Assembly (NCBI RefSeq): GCF_050589845.1
Contig: NZ_JBNGPA010000026.1
Coordinates: 1 to 64,000, forward strand
DNA length: 64,000 bases
Direction: 5' to 3'
Source of the DNA: Carboxylicivirga agarovorans
GTDB lineage: Bacteria > Bacteroidota > Bacteroidia > Bacteroidales > Marinilabiliaceae
The position numbers and the translations under genes are program-made. Position 1 is the stretch's first letter; each line of letters opens with the position of its first letter. Of this stretch, positions 7,777 to 17,178 are shown piece after piece. Under the pieces are notes generated by a model. That model had not been told where the DNA came from, made no database searches, and saw only the letters and a list, made by a program, of their open reading frames with translations.

Positions 7777-10700
7777 TTATTGCTTTATTATGGTATCATG
7801 CATTGACATCCCATCATTAGTTATCTTAACGATATAAGTTCCATTAGGAAATTCTGTTATATTAACCACCAGGGATCGGCTATTTGCTCGTTCCATAATA
7901 ATTTTCCGGCCAAGCATATTGAAGACCTCCACTTCGAAATTATTTATAGATTCAATGGATTCGATGGTTATTAATCCTGAATTAGGATTCGGATAGACCT
8001 TAAATTTATTTTCCATGCTAATATCAGGACTTGAGGTAGGAACTAAACTAAAGTCAAAAGCCTCGGATATTTCAGTACAGCCATTTTGAGTAACGGATAC
8101 GGCATATTTACCTTCAAGGTCAGGTGTAAAACTTCTGTACGTCTCATTGGGGATAGGAGTGCCTTCTGTTGTACCGGCCTCCAACCATTGATATAAAGCA
8201 TTATCGGCTTCTGCGGTTAGTGTATTACCATCTCTTGAAATGGTTGTATTTACTGTGTTAACAACTAATATTAGGTTTGCAACTGAGTCACATCCATTTT
8301 CCAGGGTGAAAATATGTTGATATTCGCCTGATTCTGTTAGCAATTGATCAGCGAAAGAATACGATTCCCCCTCGCAAATACTCACTGATTCAGTTGTTTC
8401 AATTTGATAGCAGCTATAAGAATCAAGATAAAAGGCATAATTCACAAAGCCAAATCCTGAGTTTTCGTATTCATCATAAATGGCACTAAGATCTTGAGGA
8501 TTATTGGCACTATTTATTTGGTCTGTGGTGGTTTCTCCCCAATAGTTATACTTGGCGTTTTGATCATTGGATGTATAGTTTGCAAAACAATACCTTCTAT
8601 TTCCATATAAGTTATTGTAATTGGCTATTACTGAAACATAATCATAGTTGGTGTTATTACTCTCCCCAACTGTAATGCCATTGTTAGCATGGTTCGTTAT
8701 GGTGTTATGTGTCAATGTAATGATCGATGGATTTTGAGATCGAGCATGCAGATCTACTCCATAAGAATTCCCGGTAATTGTATTTTCCTCAATATTAGCA
8801 CTTGCTTGCAATATTTCTATACCTGCTTTTGAATTATATTTAATGGTGTTGTTCTTAATTAATACATCCTCGGAATAATTGTCCAGATGTATTCCATTGG
8901 CTGAATTGCTTATTATATTTCCAACTATACTGAATGTTGTACCATATACGATGTGTATAGCATCGTAGGTTATATTAGTAAATTTATTACCATGAAAAAT
9001 GCCTGTGCCATCAAGGCTGCTGTGGTAGTTAATATAGATCCCGTGACTTTCAGAATCCTTAAAGATGTTATTATTAACAGATAGTATGTTCCTGAAGCTT
9101 TTCCCAAAAATAATGTTATTGCTAATATTTTTGAAGGTATTGGCATTTACAGATATCGGAATATTTGTATAATCAAAATACAGGGCGAGGGATGTGTATT
9201 GAAAAGTATTGTGCTCTATTACAAGGTCATTGGTATTTGAATTATTGTATGTGCTGCTTGAGTAGATTGCTCTGTATGCATGTTCAAATATGTTGTAGCA
9301 AAATGTAGTATGTGTTTTTTCTCCTGAAAGGTAAATGCCATACCAATCAGCTTCAGCAGGGCTGTCACTGTTTACGATCCATTTGATCGGTTCGGCTTCT
9401 GTTCCATTGGCGACAATATCGCCTGATATTCTAAATTCAATTTTGTTAATATCTTGTCCTGAAGATTGGTCATCGGATAACGGCATAATTCTGATCTCGA
9501 CTCCCGGTTCAATTGTTAAGGTTTTATTTTGTTCAACGGTAACATCGCCAGTTACCAGGTAAGGGCTGTTGTTCATCTCTAAAGTATAATCAATATCAAT
9601 TAAACCACTTAAAAGTGACACATCAAAGTAAGCACATGTTGTTAGGGTAACCGAATTATTAAAGTCATCAAAAGGATCGATGTTCGTAGCTGTAATCTTC
9701 TCACCTTTAGTTACCTGTAATAGACCATCGCCATTGTTTTTTGAGCTTTCATCGAATGTTATACTTCCTTTGAAAATACCCGAATCAATGCCTGTTTCAG
9801 TCAAGGTAATCGTTTCTCCTTCTGGTTCAGTAGTACTGTAAACTAGTGCTGTTACAGTGTTGATTGCAGAAGCATCGGTGTTTTGATCAGGATCTGATAA
9901 TTGAAGTATGGCCTCATTGTCATTTTTATAGGCTAAGGTATTAAGGCCATTATTATCGACGAATTCCAGAATGCCTGTTCCGGTAATCAGGTTTGGTTCA
10001 CATCCTTCGCAAGGTAAGTGATTACTATAATTCACTAAACCATAACCCGAATTCTCGTATTGATCATATATGGCACTAATATCTTGAGGGTTATTGGCGC
10101 CATTTATCTGGTTAATAGTGGTTTCTCCCCAATAATTATACTTGGCGTTTTGATCATTTGACGTATAGTTTGCAAAACTGTATCGGCTATTACCATATAA
10201 ATTGTTGTAATTGGCTATTACCGAAACATAATCATAGGTTGTGTTATTACTTTCACCAACGGTAATGCCATTGTTCCAATTGTTTGTTATGCTGTTGTGC
10301 ATTAATGTAATGTTCGATGGATTTTGAGATCGAGCATGCAGGTCTATGCCATATGAATTTTGTGTAATTGTATTTTCTTCGATATTTGCACTTGCATGCA
10401 ATATTTCGATACCTGCTTTTGAATTGTTATTAATGGTATTGTTCTTAATTAATACATCATCGGAATAATTGTCCAGATGTATTCCATTGGCTGAATTACT
10501 TATCGTATTTCCAACTATACTGAATGTTGTACCATATACGATGTGTATAGCATCGTAGTTTATATTATCAAAACTATTGCCATGAAAATTGCCTGTGCCA
10601 TCAAGGCTGCTGTGGTAGTTAATATAGATCCCGTGACTTTCAGAATCCTTAAAGATGTTATTATTAACAGATAGTATGTTCCTGAAGCTTTTCCCAAAAA

Positions 10701-11646
10701 TAATGTTATTGCTAATATTTTTGAAGGTATTGGTATTTACAGATATCGGAATATTTGTATAATCAAAATACAGGGCGAGGGATGTGTATTGAAAAGTATT
10801 GTGCTCTATTACAAGCTCATTGACATTTGAATTATTGTACGTGCTGCTTGAGTAGATTGCTCTGTATGCATGTTCAAATTCGTTGTAGCAAAATGTAGTA
10901 TGTGTTTTTTCTCCTGAAAGGTAAATGCCATACCAATCAGCTTCGTCAGGGCTGTCACTGTTTACGATCCATTTGATCGGTTCGGCTTCAGTTCCATTGG
11001 CGACAATATCGCCTGATATTCTAAACTCAATTTTGTTAATATCTTGTCCTGAAGATTGGTCATCGGATAACGGCATAATTCTGATCTCGACTCCCGGTTC
11101 AATTGTTAAGGTTTTATTTTGTTCAACTGTAACATCACCTGTTACAAGATAGGGACTATTAGTTTTGAGGAAGTTTGTATTGGTCGTAATAGAACCACTT
11201 ATTGGAGTAAAACCATAATAAACAATTGTATTTATTGTTTCAGGGTTCCCGAAATCATTTGAAGGATCGTTATGACTGGCTGTGATTGTCTCCCCTTTAG
11301 TTACTTGTAATAGCTCATCGCCATTATTTTTAGGGTTCACATCAACGTTCATGCTGCCAGTAAATATGCCGGTATTAATGCCGGTTTCAGTTAATGTTAG
11401 CAGTTCACCTTCAGGTTCGGTGGCACTTCTCAAGGTAACTGATACGGTATTAATTGAGTTAGCGTCGGTGTTTTGATCAGGATCAGTTAATTGAAGTTTT
11501 AAGGCCTGGTGAACCCCATAGCTTATGGTGATGGCATTGTGTTCATCGACAAAAAAAAGTTCTGCAGTTTGTGCACTTAGGTTGGTTAGTTTAAGAAATG
11601 CGAATAAACAAATAATGAATGGTAAGTAGTTTTTTTTAATGTTCAT
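7777..11646 (-). CDS. secreted parallel beta-helix protein with T9SS sorting domain
   Basis: The start MNIKKNYLPF at 11646 gives a clean signal peptide ending LSAQ; an in-frame ATG 66 bases earlier would bury it. The 1289-residue protein has two copies of a 530-residue unit. Each unit is a beta-domain with DPDQNTDA and TETGI(N/D)(T/S)GIF(T/K)G motifs, followed by a right-handed parallel beta-helix (PbH1/NosD-like, many N-N-T-x-x-N turns). After these comes a Cys-containing Ig-like region (ICEGESYSF, QNGCTEISEAF). The last 75 residues are a T9SS type A sorting domain, with VYPNPNSGLITIES and the ending GTYIVKITND. It is exported, probably surface-anchored, and likely binds or cleaves polysaccharide. 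No catalytic residue is evident. Confidence 0.85.
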   Translation of the reverse strand: MNIKKNYLPFIICLFAFLKLTNLSAQTAELFFVDEHNAITISYGVHQALKLQLTDPDQNTDANSINTVSVTLRSATEPEGELLTLTETGINTGIFTGSMNVDVNPKNNGDELLQVTKGETITASHNDPSNDFGNPETINTIVYYGFTPISGSITTNTNFLKTNSPYLVTGDVTVEQNKTLTIEPGVEIRIMPLSDDQSSGQDINKIEFRISGDIVANGTEAEPIKWIVNSDSPDEADWYGIYLSGEKTHTTFCYNEFEHAYRAIYSSSTYNNSNVNELVIEHNTFQYTSLALYFDYTNIPISVNTNTFKNISNNIIFGKSFRNILSVNNNIFKDSESHGIYINYHSSLDGTGNFHGNSFDNINYDAIHIVYGTTFSIVGNTISNSANGIHLDNYSDDVLIKNNTINNNSKAGIEILHASANIEENTITQNSYGIDLHARSQNPSNITLMHNSITNNWNNGITVGESNNTTYDYVSVIANYNNLYGNSRYSFANYTSNDQNAKYNYWGETTINQINGANNPQDISAIYDQYENSGYGLVNYSNHLPCEGCEPNLITGTGILEFVDNNGLNTLAYKNDNEAILQLSDPDQNTDASAINTVTALVYSTTEPEGETITLTETGIDSGIFKGSITFDESSKNNGDGLLQVTKGEKITATNIDPFDDFNNSVTLTTCAYFDVSLLSGLIDIDYTLEMNNSPYLVTGDVTVEQNKTLTIEPGVEIRIMPLSDDQSSGQDINKIEFRISGDIVANGTEAEPIKWIVNSDSPAEADWYGIYLSGEKTHTTFCYNIFEHAYRAIYSSSTYNNSNTNDLVIEHNTFQYTSLALYFDYTNIPISVNANTFKNISNNIIFGKSFRNILSVNNNIFKDSESHGIYINYHSSLDGTGIFHGNKFTNITYDAIHIVYGTTFSIVGNIISNSANGIHLDNYSEDVLIKNNTIKYNSKAGIEILQASANIEENTITGNSYGVDLHARSQNPSIITLTHNTITNHANNGITVGESNNTNYDYVSVIANYNNLYGNRRYCFANYTSNDQNAKYNYWGETTTDQINSANNPQDLSAIYDEYENSGFGFVNYAFYLDSYSCYQIETTESVSICEGESYSFADQLLTESGEYQHIFTLENGCDSVANLILVVNTVNTTISRDGNTLTAEADNALYQWLEAGTTEGTPIPNETYRSFTPDLEGKYAVSVTQNGCTEISEAFDFSLVPTSSPDISMENKFKVYPNPNSGLITIESIESINNFEVEVFNMLGRKIIMERANSRSLVVNITEFPNGTYIVKITNDGMSMHDTIIKQ
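8430..11609. repeat. two tandem 1590-bp in-frame repeats inside the beta-helix gene
   Basis: The segments at about 8430-10019 and 10020-11609 align at a constant offset of 1590 bp (530 codons, in frame). The cores 8880-9540 and 10470-11130 are almost identical at the base level, while the outer parts differ by many substitutions. This suggests duplication followed by partial homogenisation of the centre. Confidence 0.85.
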
Positions 11647-12165
11647 GGAGTAAGGCTTGTAAAATATTTGATCGCTTAAGAATTTATCATGTTTACAACA
11701 ACAAGTGTACAATGAGGTTATTATTCCTGTCTGATTCGTGAGCTTAAATCACAACAAGTGCTGATGATGTATGGTGACAAACCACCATTAGTTTATAATA
11801 TCCAATTTCCATTAAGGTAGTATCATCGTTCAAACTTTGAATTTGTATATTTTTCAGATTAATGTGCGATACCACCCTTCTTGCACCCAACAGTCAGATA
11901 TCAACCACAATGTATTTTGTATTCGCTGTAATCGGTTTTATAAAAGGCATTACTATCAAACATATACTATGTATTTTTCGAGCATACAGATATAGTATAC
12001 CAGTTGTCATTTTTGCTTCTAACCCGTAGCAAATTGCTTGTTTTAACTTGTAGGGCAGGAGGCGAGATCTCAATTATCAGATGCTAAAATAAGTTATTTA
12101 TTTGAACAAAAGCTATTCTATTGATAAATGGTTGTTTTCTTAGGATAAGGGGATGAGGTATGGAT
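11647..12165. other. 519-bp intergenic region, no gene seen
   Basis: No protein-like ORF is present. A minus-strand TATGTTTG (11964-11957) fits TAnnTTTG but lies about 310 bases before the beta-helix start, so assigning it as the promoter is weak. No repeat family of this window was recognised here. Confidence 0.4.
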
Positions 12166-12202
12166 ATAAAAAGCCCGGGACAAGTGAAGTGCCCCGGGCT
12201 TT
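12166..12202 (-). terminator. intrinsic terminator of the hydrolase-like gene
   Basis: The arms AAGCCCGGG (12171-12179) and CCCGGGCTT (12193-12201) form a 9-bp stem. On the minus strand the stem ends in CTTTTTATAT. It lies 19 bases past the stop of the gene ending at 12221. Confidence 0.85.
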
Positions 12203-12220
12203 GTGCTTATCTGAAAGATT

Positions 12221-14635
12221 TTAGCGCATCACCACAATTTTGCGAGAGGCTATTTCAACATCATTTTGAAGCATGGTGCACAAGTATGTGCCGTTGCCCA
12301 CAACCTGATTGCCGCTATCAGTACCATTCCATTGGAATGAATGAGAGCCGTTGGTTAAAACGCCTGAATAAACTATTTTTATCAGTCGCCCCTGTAAGTC
12401 GTAAATGGCAATTTTGACATTGCCAGTATCGCTTATCAGAACGGGGATATTTGTAGAGACATCAAAAGGATTTGGGAAGTTAGGTGACAGCTTGTTTCTG
12501 GCATCACCATCTTCATACTCGTCAGGATACCCGGCACACTTACTATCAATTGTATAGGAAGGTCCATCATCAGTAGCTCCGCTGTTTTTATCATGCGGCA
12601 CCACAACTGTGATCGTATCTGTTGCCATGTTATCACTTTCATCACTTACTCCGATACAGATGCTGTAAACACGGCCATTACCTCCGCCTGATCGTTCTTT
12701 ACGCAGTTGAACGGAACGACAGTCATCGGCAATCACAACGTCATTTTCGGTATTGCCGTCGCCATTGCCGTTATCTGCCTCATCAGACATCACAGAGTGG
12801 ATGACTACATCATCGATGTTGAGTTCTGTACAGTTGTCAGACACTGATTCGATCAGCTTTTCAAGCTTAAAGGTTTCGTATTTGTGATTGGCCGGCCACA
12901 TCTCAATAGGCTGATCGTATGTTAATACGATAGTTGGTGGAATTGTGTCTTTGACGATCACCGTCTGGTTTTGTTCTGTTATATTGCCATGTCCATCATC
13001 GTATACCCATAAGATATTGTATTCACCTTCGTCGGGATAATAAAGAGGATCGTCGGTTATTCCTGTGATCATGCCAATACAGTTGTCATAGGCAACAGGA
13101 TACTCAATATCGGTAATTTCACACTGTGCCCTGAGCACCGGCAGTACTTCCATTTCAGGAACCGGAGCAATGGTATCTTTCACGATCACAGTCTGCTCCT
13201 GTGTCAGAGTGTTACCGGTTGCATCAGTGAAATGCCAGGTGATGGTGTAAGTGCCCTGTTCAGTGTAACGAAGTGAATCTTCGGTGGTACCCATGATGAT
13301 ACCATCTACGGCGTCATAGGCAATAGGTGCCTCAACAGTATCAACAGAACACTGTTCAACTATATCAGGTAATTCGGGATAGATGGGAATCGGACTGCTT
13401 AGGTCACCGCGCAATGATTGCAGCATATTCCACACCATGCTGCCATCAACCAGGGGTGTTATTTTTTTATCCATGAAAAAAACGCGGTCAGGATTCTCCG
13501 CATTGTCAGTCTCACGGTGGGGAGCCTCATAACACAAGCGGTAGTGAACCGAACCGGTATCAGCAGGAACAAGCAGTTCATGCCCAACATGTGCAGGATC
13601 AAGATAGTGATCGTGGTCATAACTTGAGTAAAACTCACCAAAGGAGAGGGTATGCATTAACCAATAATCAAGATTGTTATTCATATCCTCTACGTGCTGA
13701 TTAAAAGCGGCTTCATCAATATTTTCATACTGTGTGCTTGCCTGGGTGCTCATGGGAACAGACCCCCATTCGGGAGATGTCAGCAACTGATAAGCGAACA
13801 GGGCAGTCAGTTCACTGACAACTCCCAGCTCATCAACGATAGTATAACTGGCATTGGGTTGACCGTTAACCAGTGAATGACCATTATCCATTTTGCTTCC
13901 CACGAGTGTTTCGTGACTGCCGGGAAAGGATACCATCAATGTTCTGATCTGCTCGGGAGCACTAAGAGCCGGTATTAATGGCTCATAGCGGAACGAACGC
14001 TCGTCCTGTGAATATAATCCTACATACTGATTCACATTGGCCGGAAGGCTTAATTCTCCGTAATTATCACTTAGTTGTTTGATTGGATCACCATCTGAAT
14101 ATCCCGCTAACGGATCTATGGCAAGAATGTTAATACGGGTAATCTGAGTCATCTGCTGGTCTTCAATATGACGGGCCAGCAACATACACAATACACCCCC
14201 GCGCCCATGACCTACCAGGTTAAGTTCCAGGGTTTCTTCCTGGTCGTCCAGCAGAAGTTCAATGGCTTCGGTTGCCTCATTCAAACATTCATCCCATCGC
14301 CTGTTATCCACTCCCTCAAGCCATTTGGCCGGGTCATAAAAATTATGGTGCAAAGCAGGTGGTTCAAGTGCCGGAGTAGCAATACCGTTGATAATTTTCT
14401 TGTAATAAGCAGCATCCAATTGATCGATGGTCAATTCCATGCCTGATGATAAATCATTCTGATATAGAAAAGATAAGAGCTCAGCGGAATGAAAACCGGA
14501 TATGTCAGGATCAACCCATTCGTGGGTGATGCCGGTGCCGCAAAAGTAAACGGTTAATACTTTCTCACCTGAATTAGCTAATGCAGGTGTGATCAATAAC
14601 AGTATCAGAATAAGCATTCTGAAGTCTTTTCGCAC
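12221..14635 (-). CDS. secreted alpha/beta-hydrolase-like protein with HYR-type domains and T9SS sorting domain
   Basis: A GTG start at 14635 gives MRKDFRMLILILLLITPALA, a good signal peptide with a basic n-region. ATG at 14617 is the alternative; longer starts lack a signal. A promoter-like site at 14701-14731 supports a start below about 14690. Residues about 30-350 resemble DUF2235/lipase-like alpha/beta hydrolases, with VGHGRGG at the nucleophile elbow. The expected Ser is Gly144 (codon GGG). Two HYR-like repeats follow (VIVKDTIAPVP, VIVKDTIPPTI), then a WPANHKY beta-domain, and a FlgD-like/T9SS ending FPNPFDVSTNIP...GTYLC. It is predicted to be secreted. Without the Ser it may be a binding protein, or may use other chemistry. 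Confidence 0.75.
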   Translation of the reverse strand: MRKDFRMLILILLLITPALANSGEKVLTVYFCGTGITHEWVDPDISGFHSAELLSFLYQNDLSSGMELTIDQLDAAYYKKIINGIATPALEPPALHHNFYDPAKWLEGVDNRRWDECLNEATEAIELLLDDQEETLELNLVGHGRGGVLCMLLARHIEDQQMTQITRINILAIDPLAGYSDGDPIKQLSDNYGELSLPANVNQYVGLYSQDERSFRYEPLIPALSAPEQIRTLMVSFPGSHETLVGSKMDNGHSLVNGQPNASYTIVDELGVVSELTALFAYQLLTSPEWGSVPMSTQASTQYENIDEAAFNQHVEDMNNNLDYWLMHTLSFGEFYSSYDHDHYLDPAHVGHELLVPADTGSVHYRLCYEAPHRETDNAENPDRVFFMDKKITPLVDGSMVWNMLQSLRGDLSSPIPIYPELPDIVEQCSVDTVEAPIAYDAVDGIIMGTTEDSLRYTEQGTYTITWHFTDATGNTLTQEQTVIVKDTIAPVPEMEVLPVLRAQCEITDIEYPVAYDNCIGMITGITDDPLYYPDEGEYNILWVYDDGHGNITEQNQTVIVKDTIPPTIVLTYDQPIEMWPANHKYETFKLEKLIESVSDNCTELNIDDVVIHSVMSDEADNGNGDGNTENDVVIADDCRSVQLRKERSGGGNGRVYSICIGVSDESDNMATDTITVVVPHDKNSGATDDGPSYTIDSKCAGYPDEYEDGDARNKLSPNFPNPFDVSTNIPVLISDTGNVKIAIYDLQGRLIKIVYSGVLTNGSHSFQWNGTDSGNQVVGNGTYLCTMLQNDVEIASRKIVVMR

Positions 14636-14700
14636 TATTCGTGCGTCATTAGGTTTGCTTAATAATGTGCACATATACAGTGAAATATAAAGGTGAAAAG

Positions 14701-14731
14701 CAAAATTAAACCAAGTATCAGATAATGTCAA
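14701..14731 (-). promoter_or_regulatory. putative promoter of the hydrolase-like gene
   Basis: On the minus strand TTG (14731-14729) is followed by 20 bases and then TAATTTTG (14708-14701), matching TAnnTTTG. Transcription would start near 14694, so the translation start must lie downstream of the longest in-frame ATG at 14731. Confidence 0.5.
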
Positions 14732-14841
14732 GGAGTTAAGGAAGTGTTTCTACGTTTAGTAGATGGTTGTAGGTTTGCTACCTCGTCAAACTGATAAATT
14801 ATCAATATGATCGGGCGATCTATTTTATAAGCTTTTCCTTA

Positions 14842-17178
14842 TTATTCCCCATTCTCTTTGAGGGTGGCAAAAATTCGCTGTTCGTCTTTTGAGCCATGCT
14901 CATCGATGATGGCCAGGTTGTTCCAGCCATTTTTAAAAACCATTTCCATCTTATTTTCTCCGCTGGTATGCCCGACATACTGCTCATTCAGGTACCAGTA
15001 TATTTTTGTGTTTTCATCATGATGGGCGGCTTTGCAAACCACACTCTGAACCCTTCCGTCAAAATCACGTGGTAAAAACAATTTGGCATTGGGGTTGGGG
15101 TAAATGATTTTAAGCGCATGTTCGCTTGTATAAGCCTTACACCAGGGGTAATGGCTTTTGACAGGAGGTATGTAATGACCTTTTTTTCGCAGGTAAAAAG
15201 CAATGTCGGGATGATACACGCTTACTGCCTTTTTAACACTGCCGATAGCGTTCCAGCATTGCGAACAACATTGGTACTGACCGTCGGAAGAGAAGTGTTT
15301 AAACTGGTGGTAGTCGCATGTTCGGAGAGGCTTCATCTCTTCAGGTACCAACAGTGTATCAACAGCCGGGCAGGCATCGCCGGCTCTGAAGCCTGACAAA
15401 GCACAGACGCGCATGGGTTTATAATCAATATCATCGGCTTCGAACCAGTCCTCGCCATCCTGGTGAGGCAACATCTGAAGTATATCAAATAATATGGGGC
15501 CTGCCGTTGCCGCACCGCCAATATTCTTATTGCCTTCGCCATCAAAATTGCCGCACCATACAGCAATGGTATATTGTGGTATTACACCAATGGCCCAGGC
15601 ATCCTTATGACCAAAGCTGGTGCCCGTTTTCCATGCTATGGGCCTGGAGCTGCTGAAGCGTTCCCAGAAATATTCACTTCCGGGCCGTTTCAGGTCTTTA
15701 AGCATATCAAGTGTGAGCTGGCAACTGCCGTTACTTATTAACTGGGCGCTTGCCTCATTTGTCTGAGTTCCCTTGAGTATATAATTTTCATTGAAAATAC
15801 CCTTATTGGCAAGACCGCGATAGAGGCTTACCATGTCCCACATCTTAACTTCGGCACCACCCAGTATCAAAGGCAAACCATATTCATCGGCTGTGCGAAA
15901 CAGGGTGCTTGTACCTGCCAGTTTCAGGAAGCTGTAGAAATTATAAACACCATAGTAGTTTAGCAGTCGAACCGCAGGAATATTTAAGGAGCGAACCAAT
16001 GCCTCATGGGCCCTTGCCACCCCCTGGAATTCGCGGTTGGCGTTACGGGGTGAGAAACCATCGAAATAAGTGGGTAGATCGCGGATATAGCTTTGAGGTA
16101 AAATAATGCCTTCATCGATGCTTAGAGCATATAAAAAGGGTTTTAATATGGAGCCCGATGAACGTGCAGCCATCACGCCATCGACCTGACCGCCATGCTG
16201 GTCATCAAAAAAATCGGGTGAACCCACATAGGCTTTGACGGCACCGGTCCTGGTATCGGCCACTAAAATGGAGAGGTTGTTGATATTGAGGCTGGCATAT
16301 ATTTTCTGGTATTTCTCAGCCAATTGTACACAGTGCTTCTGTATGCTTTCGTCGAGTGTGGTGTTTAAGAGCCATTGATTGGGATTATCTGCTTTTAAGC
16401 GTCTCGCCAGGTGGGGGGCATGCGATTGGAAGCTAATAAAACGGTCGGGTAAGTCTTCGAGTAAGGCAAGACGGTAGTTTTGCTCACTTATCAGCCCCTT
16501 GTTCAGCATCTTTTTTAGCAAGCGGTTGCGTTTATCGCGCAATGGAGCAGAATCACCTTTGGGATATATCATGCCAGGAGCATTGGGTAGCACAGCCAGT
16601 GTGGCTGCTTCACCCCAGGTGAGCAGGCTTGCATCTTTACCGTAAAATTTAAAGGCAGCCGTTCTATAGCCGATCACATTGCCACCATAGGGCGCATGGT
16701 CGAGATACATGCTCAGCAGTTCCTCCTTTGAATAGTGAAGATCAAGTTTAATGGCCAGGCCAATTTCCCGTAGTTTATTGATGTATGTCCTTTTCTTTGG
16801 CTTAGACATGCGGGCCATCTGCATGGGAATGGTGCTGGCACCACTTACTATACGCCGGTTTTTTATGTTTTGCCAAAGGGCCCGCCCCATGGCTTTGACA
16901 TTGATGCCCCAATGCCGGTAAAAGTTTTCATCTTCAAAAGCAATGACAGCTGTTTTTAGCTTTTGGGGCACCGCAACTGTGTCGGGTGGGAAATACCATT
17001 GTTCATTGGCATTGATAAACACATGTAATAAGCTGCCATTGTCGGCTTTTACAGTGGTGCTGTACTCTTCGTTGAACAGGGGCGAAGAAAAGGGAATTAT
17101 TAAATAGAAGCAAGCAATGGCCGGGAGTGAGATGCCCAGCCATTGCATTACTTTTTTCTTATTTAAACGACTCAACAT
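14842..17178 (-). CDS. pbpC: penicillin-binding protein 1C
   Basis: The 778-residue bifunctional murein synthase has one N-terminal membrane anchor (about 13-30). The GT51 glycosyltransferase domain has EDENFYRHWG (82-91) with catalytic Glu82, then GASTIPMQMARM. The transpeptidase domain has SILK (343-346), SLN (397-399) and KTGT (517-520). A C-terminal BiPBP_C domain (about 680-770) is what separates PBP1C from PBP1A. A Cys-rich insert (CSQCW and nearby) lies between them. It builds peptidoglycan in the periplasm. Its start overlaps the end of the alpha-2-macroglobulin gene by 20 bp, the same order as yfhM-pbpC in enterobacteria. All catalytic motifs are intact. Confidence 0.95.
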   Translation of the reverse strand: MLSRLNKKKVMQWLGISLPAIACFYLIIPFSSPLFNEEYSTTVKADNGSLLHVFINANEQWYFPPDTVAVPQKLKTAVIAFEDENFYRHWGINVKAMGRALWQNIKNRRIVSGASTIPMQMARMSKPKKRTYINKLREIGLAIKLDLHYSKEELLSMYLDHAPYGGNVIGYRTAAFKFYGKDASLLTWGEAATLAVLPNAPGMIYPKGDSAPLRDKRNRLLKKMLNKGLISEQNYRLALLEDLPDRFISFQSHAPHLARRLKADNPNQWLLNTTLDESIQKHCVQLAEKYQKIYASLNINNLSILVADTRTGAVKAYVGSPDFFDDQHGGQVDGVMAARSSGSILKPFLYALSIDEGIILPQSYIRDLPTYFDGFSPRNANREFQGVARAHEALVRSLNIPAVRLLNYYGVYNFYSFLKLAGTSTLFRTADEYGLPLILGGAEVKMWDMVSLYRGLANKGIFNENYILKGTQTNEASAQLISNGSCQLTLDMLKDLKRPGSEYFWERFSSSRPIAWKTGTSFGHKDAWAIGVIPQYTIAVWCGNFDGEGNKNIGGAATAGPILFDILQMLPHQDGEDWFEADDIDYKPMRVCALSGFRAGDACPAVDTLLVPEEMKPLRTCDYHQFKHFSSDGQYQCCSQCWNAIGSVKKAVSVYHPDIAFYLRKKGHYIPPVKSHYPWCKAYTSEHALKIIYPNPNAKLFLPRDFDGRVQSVVCKAAHHDENTKIYWYLNEQYVGHTSGENKMEMVFKNGWNNLAIIDEHGSKDEQRIFATLKENGE

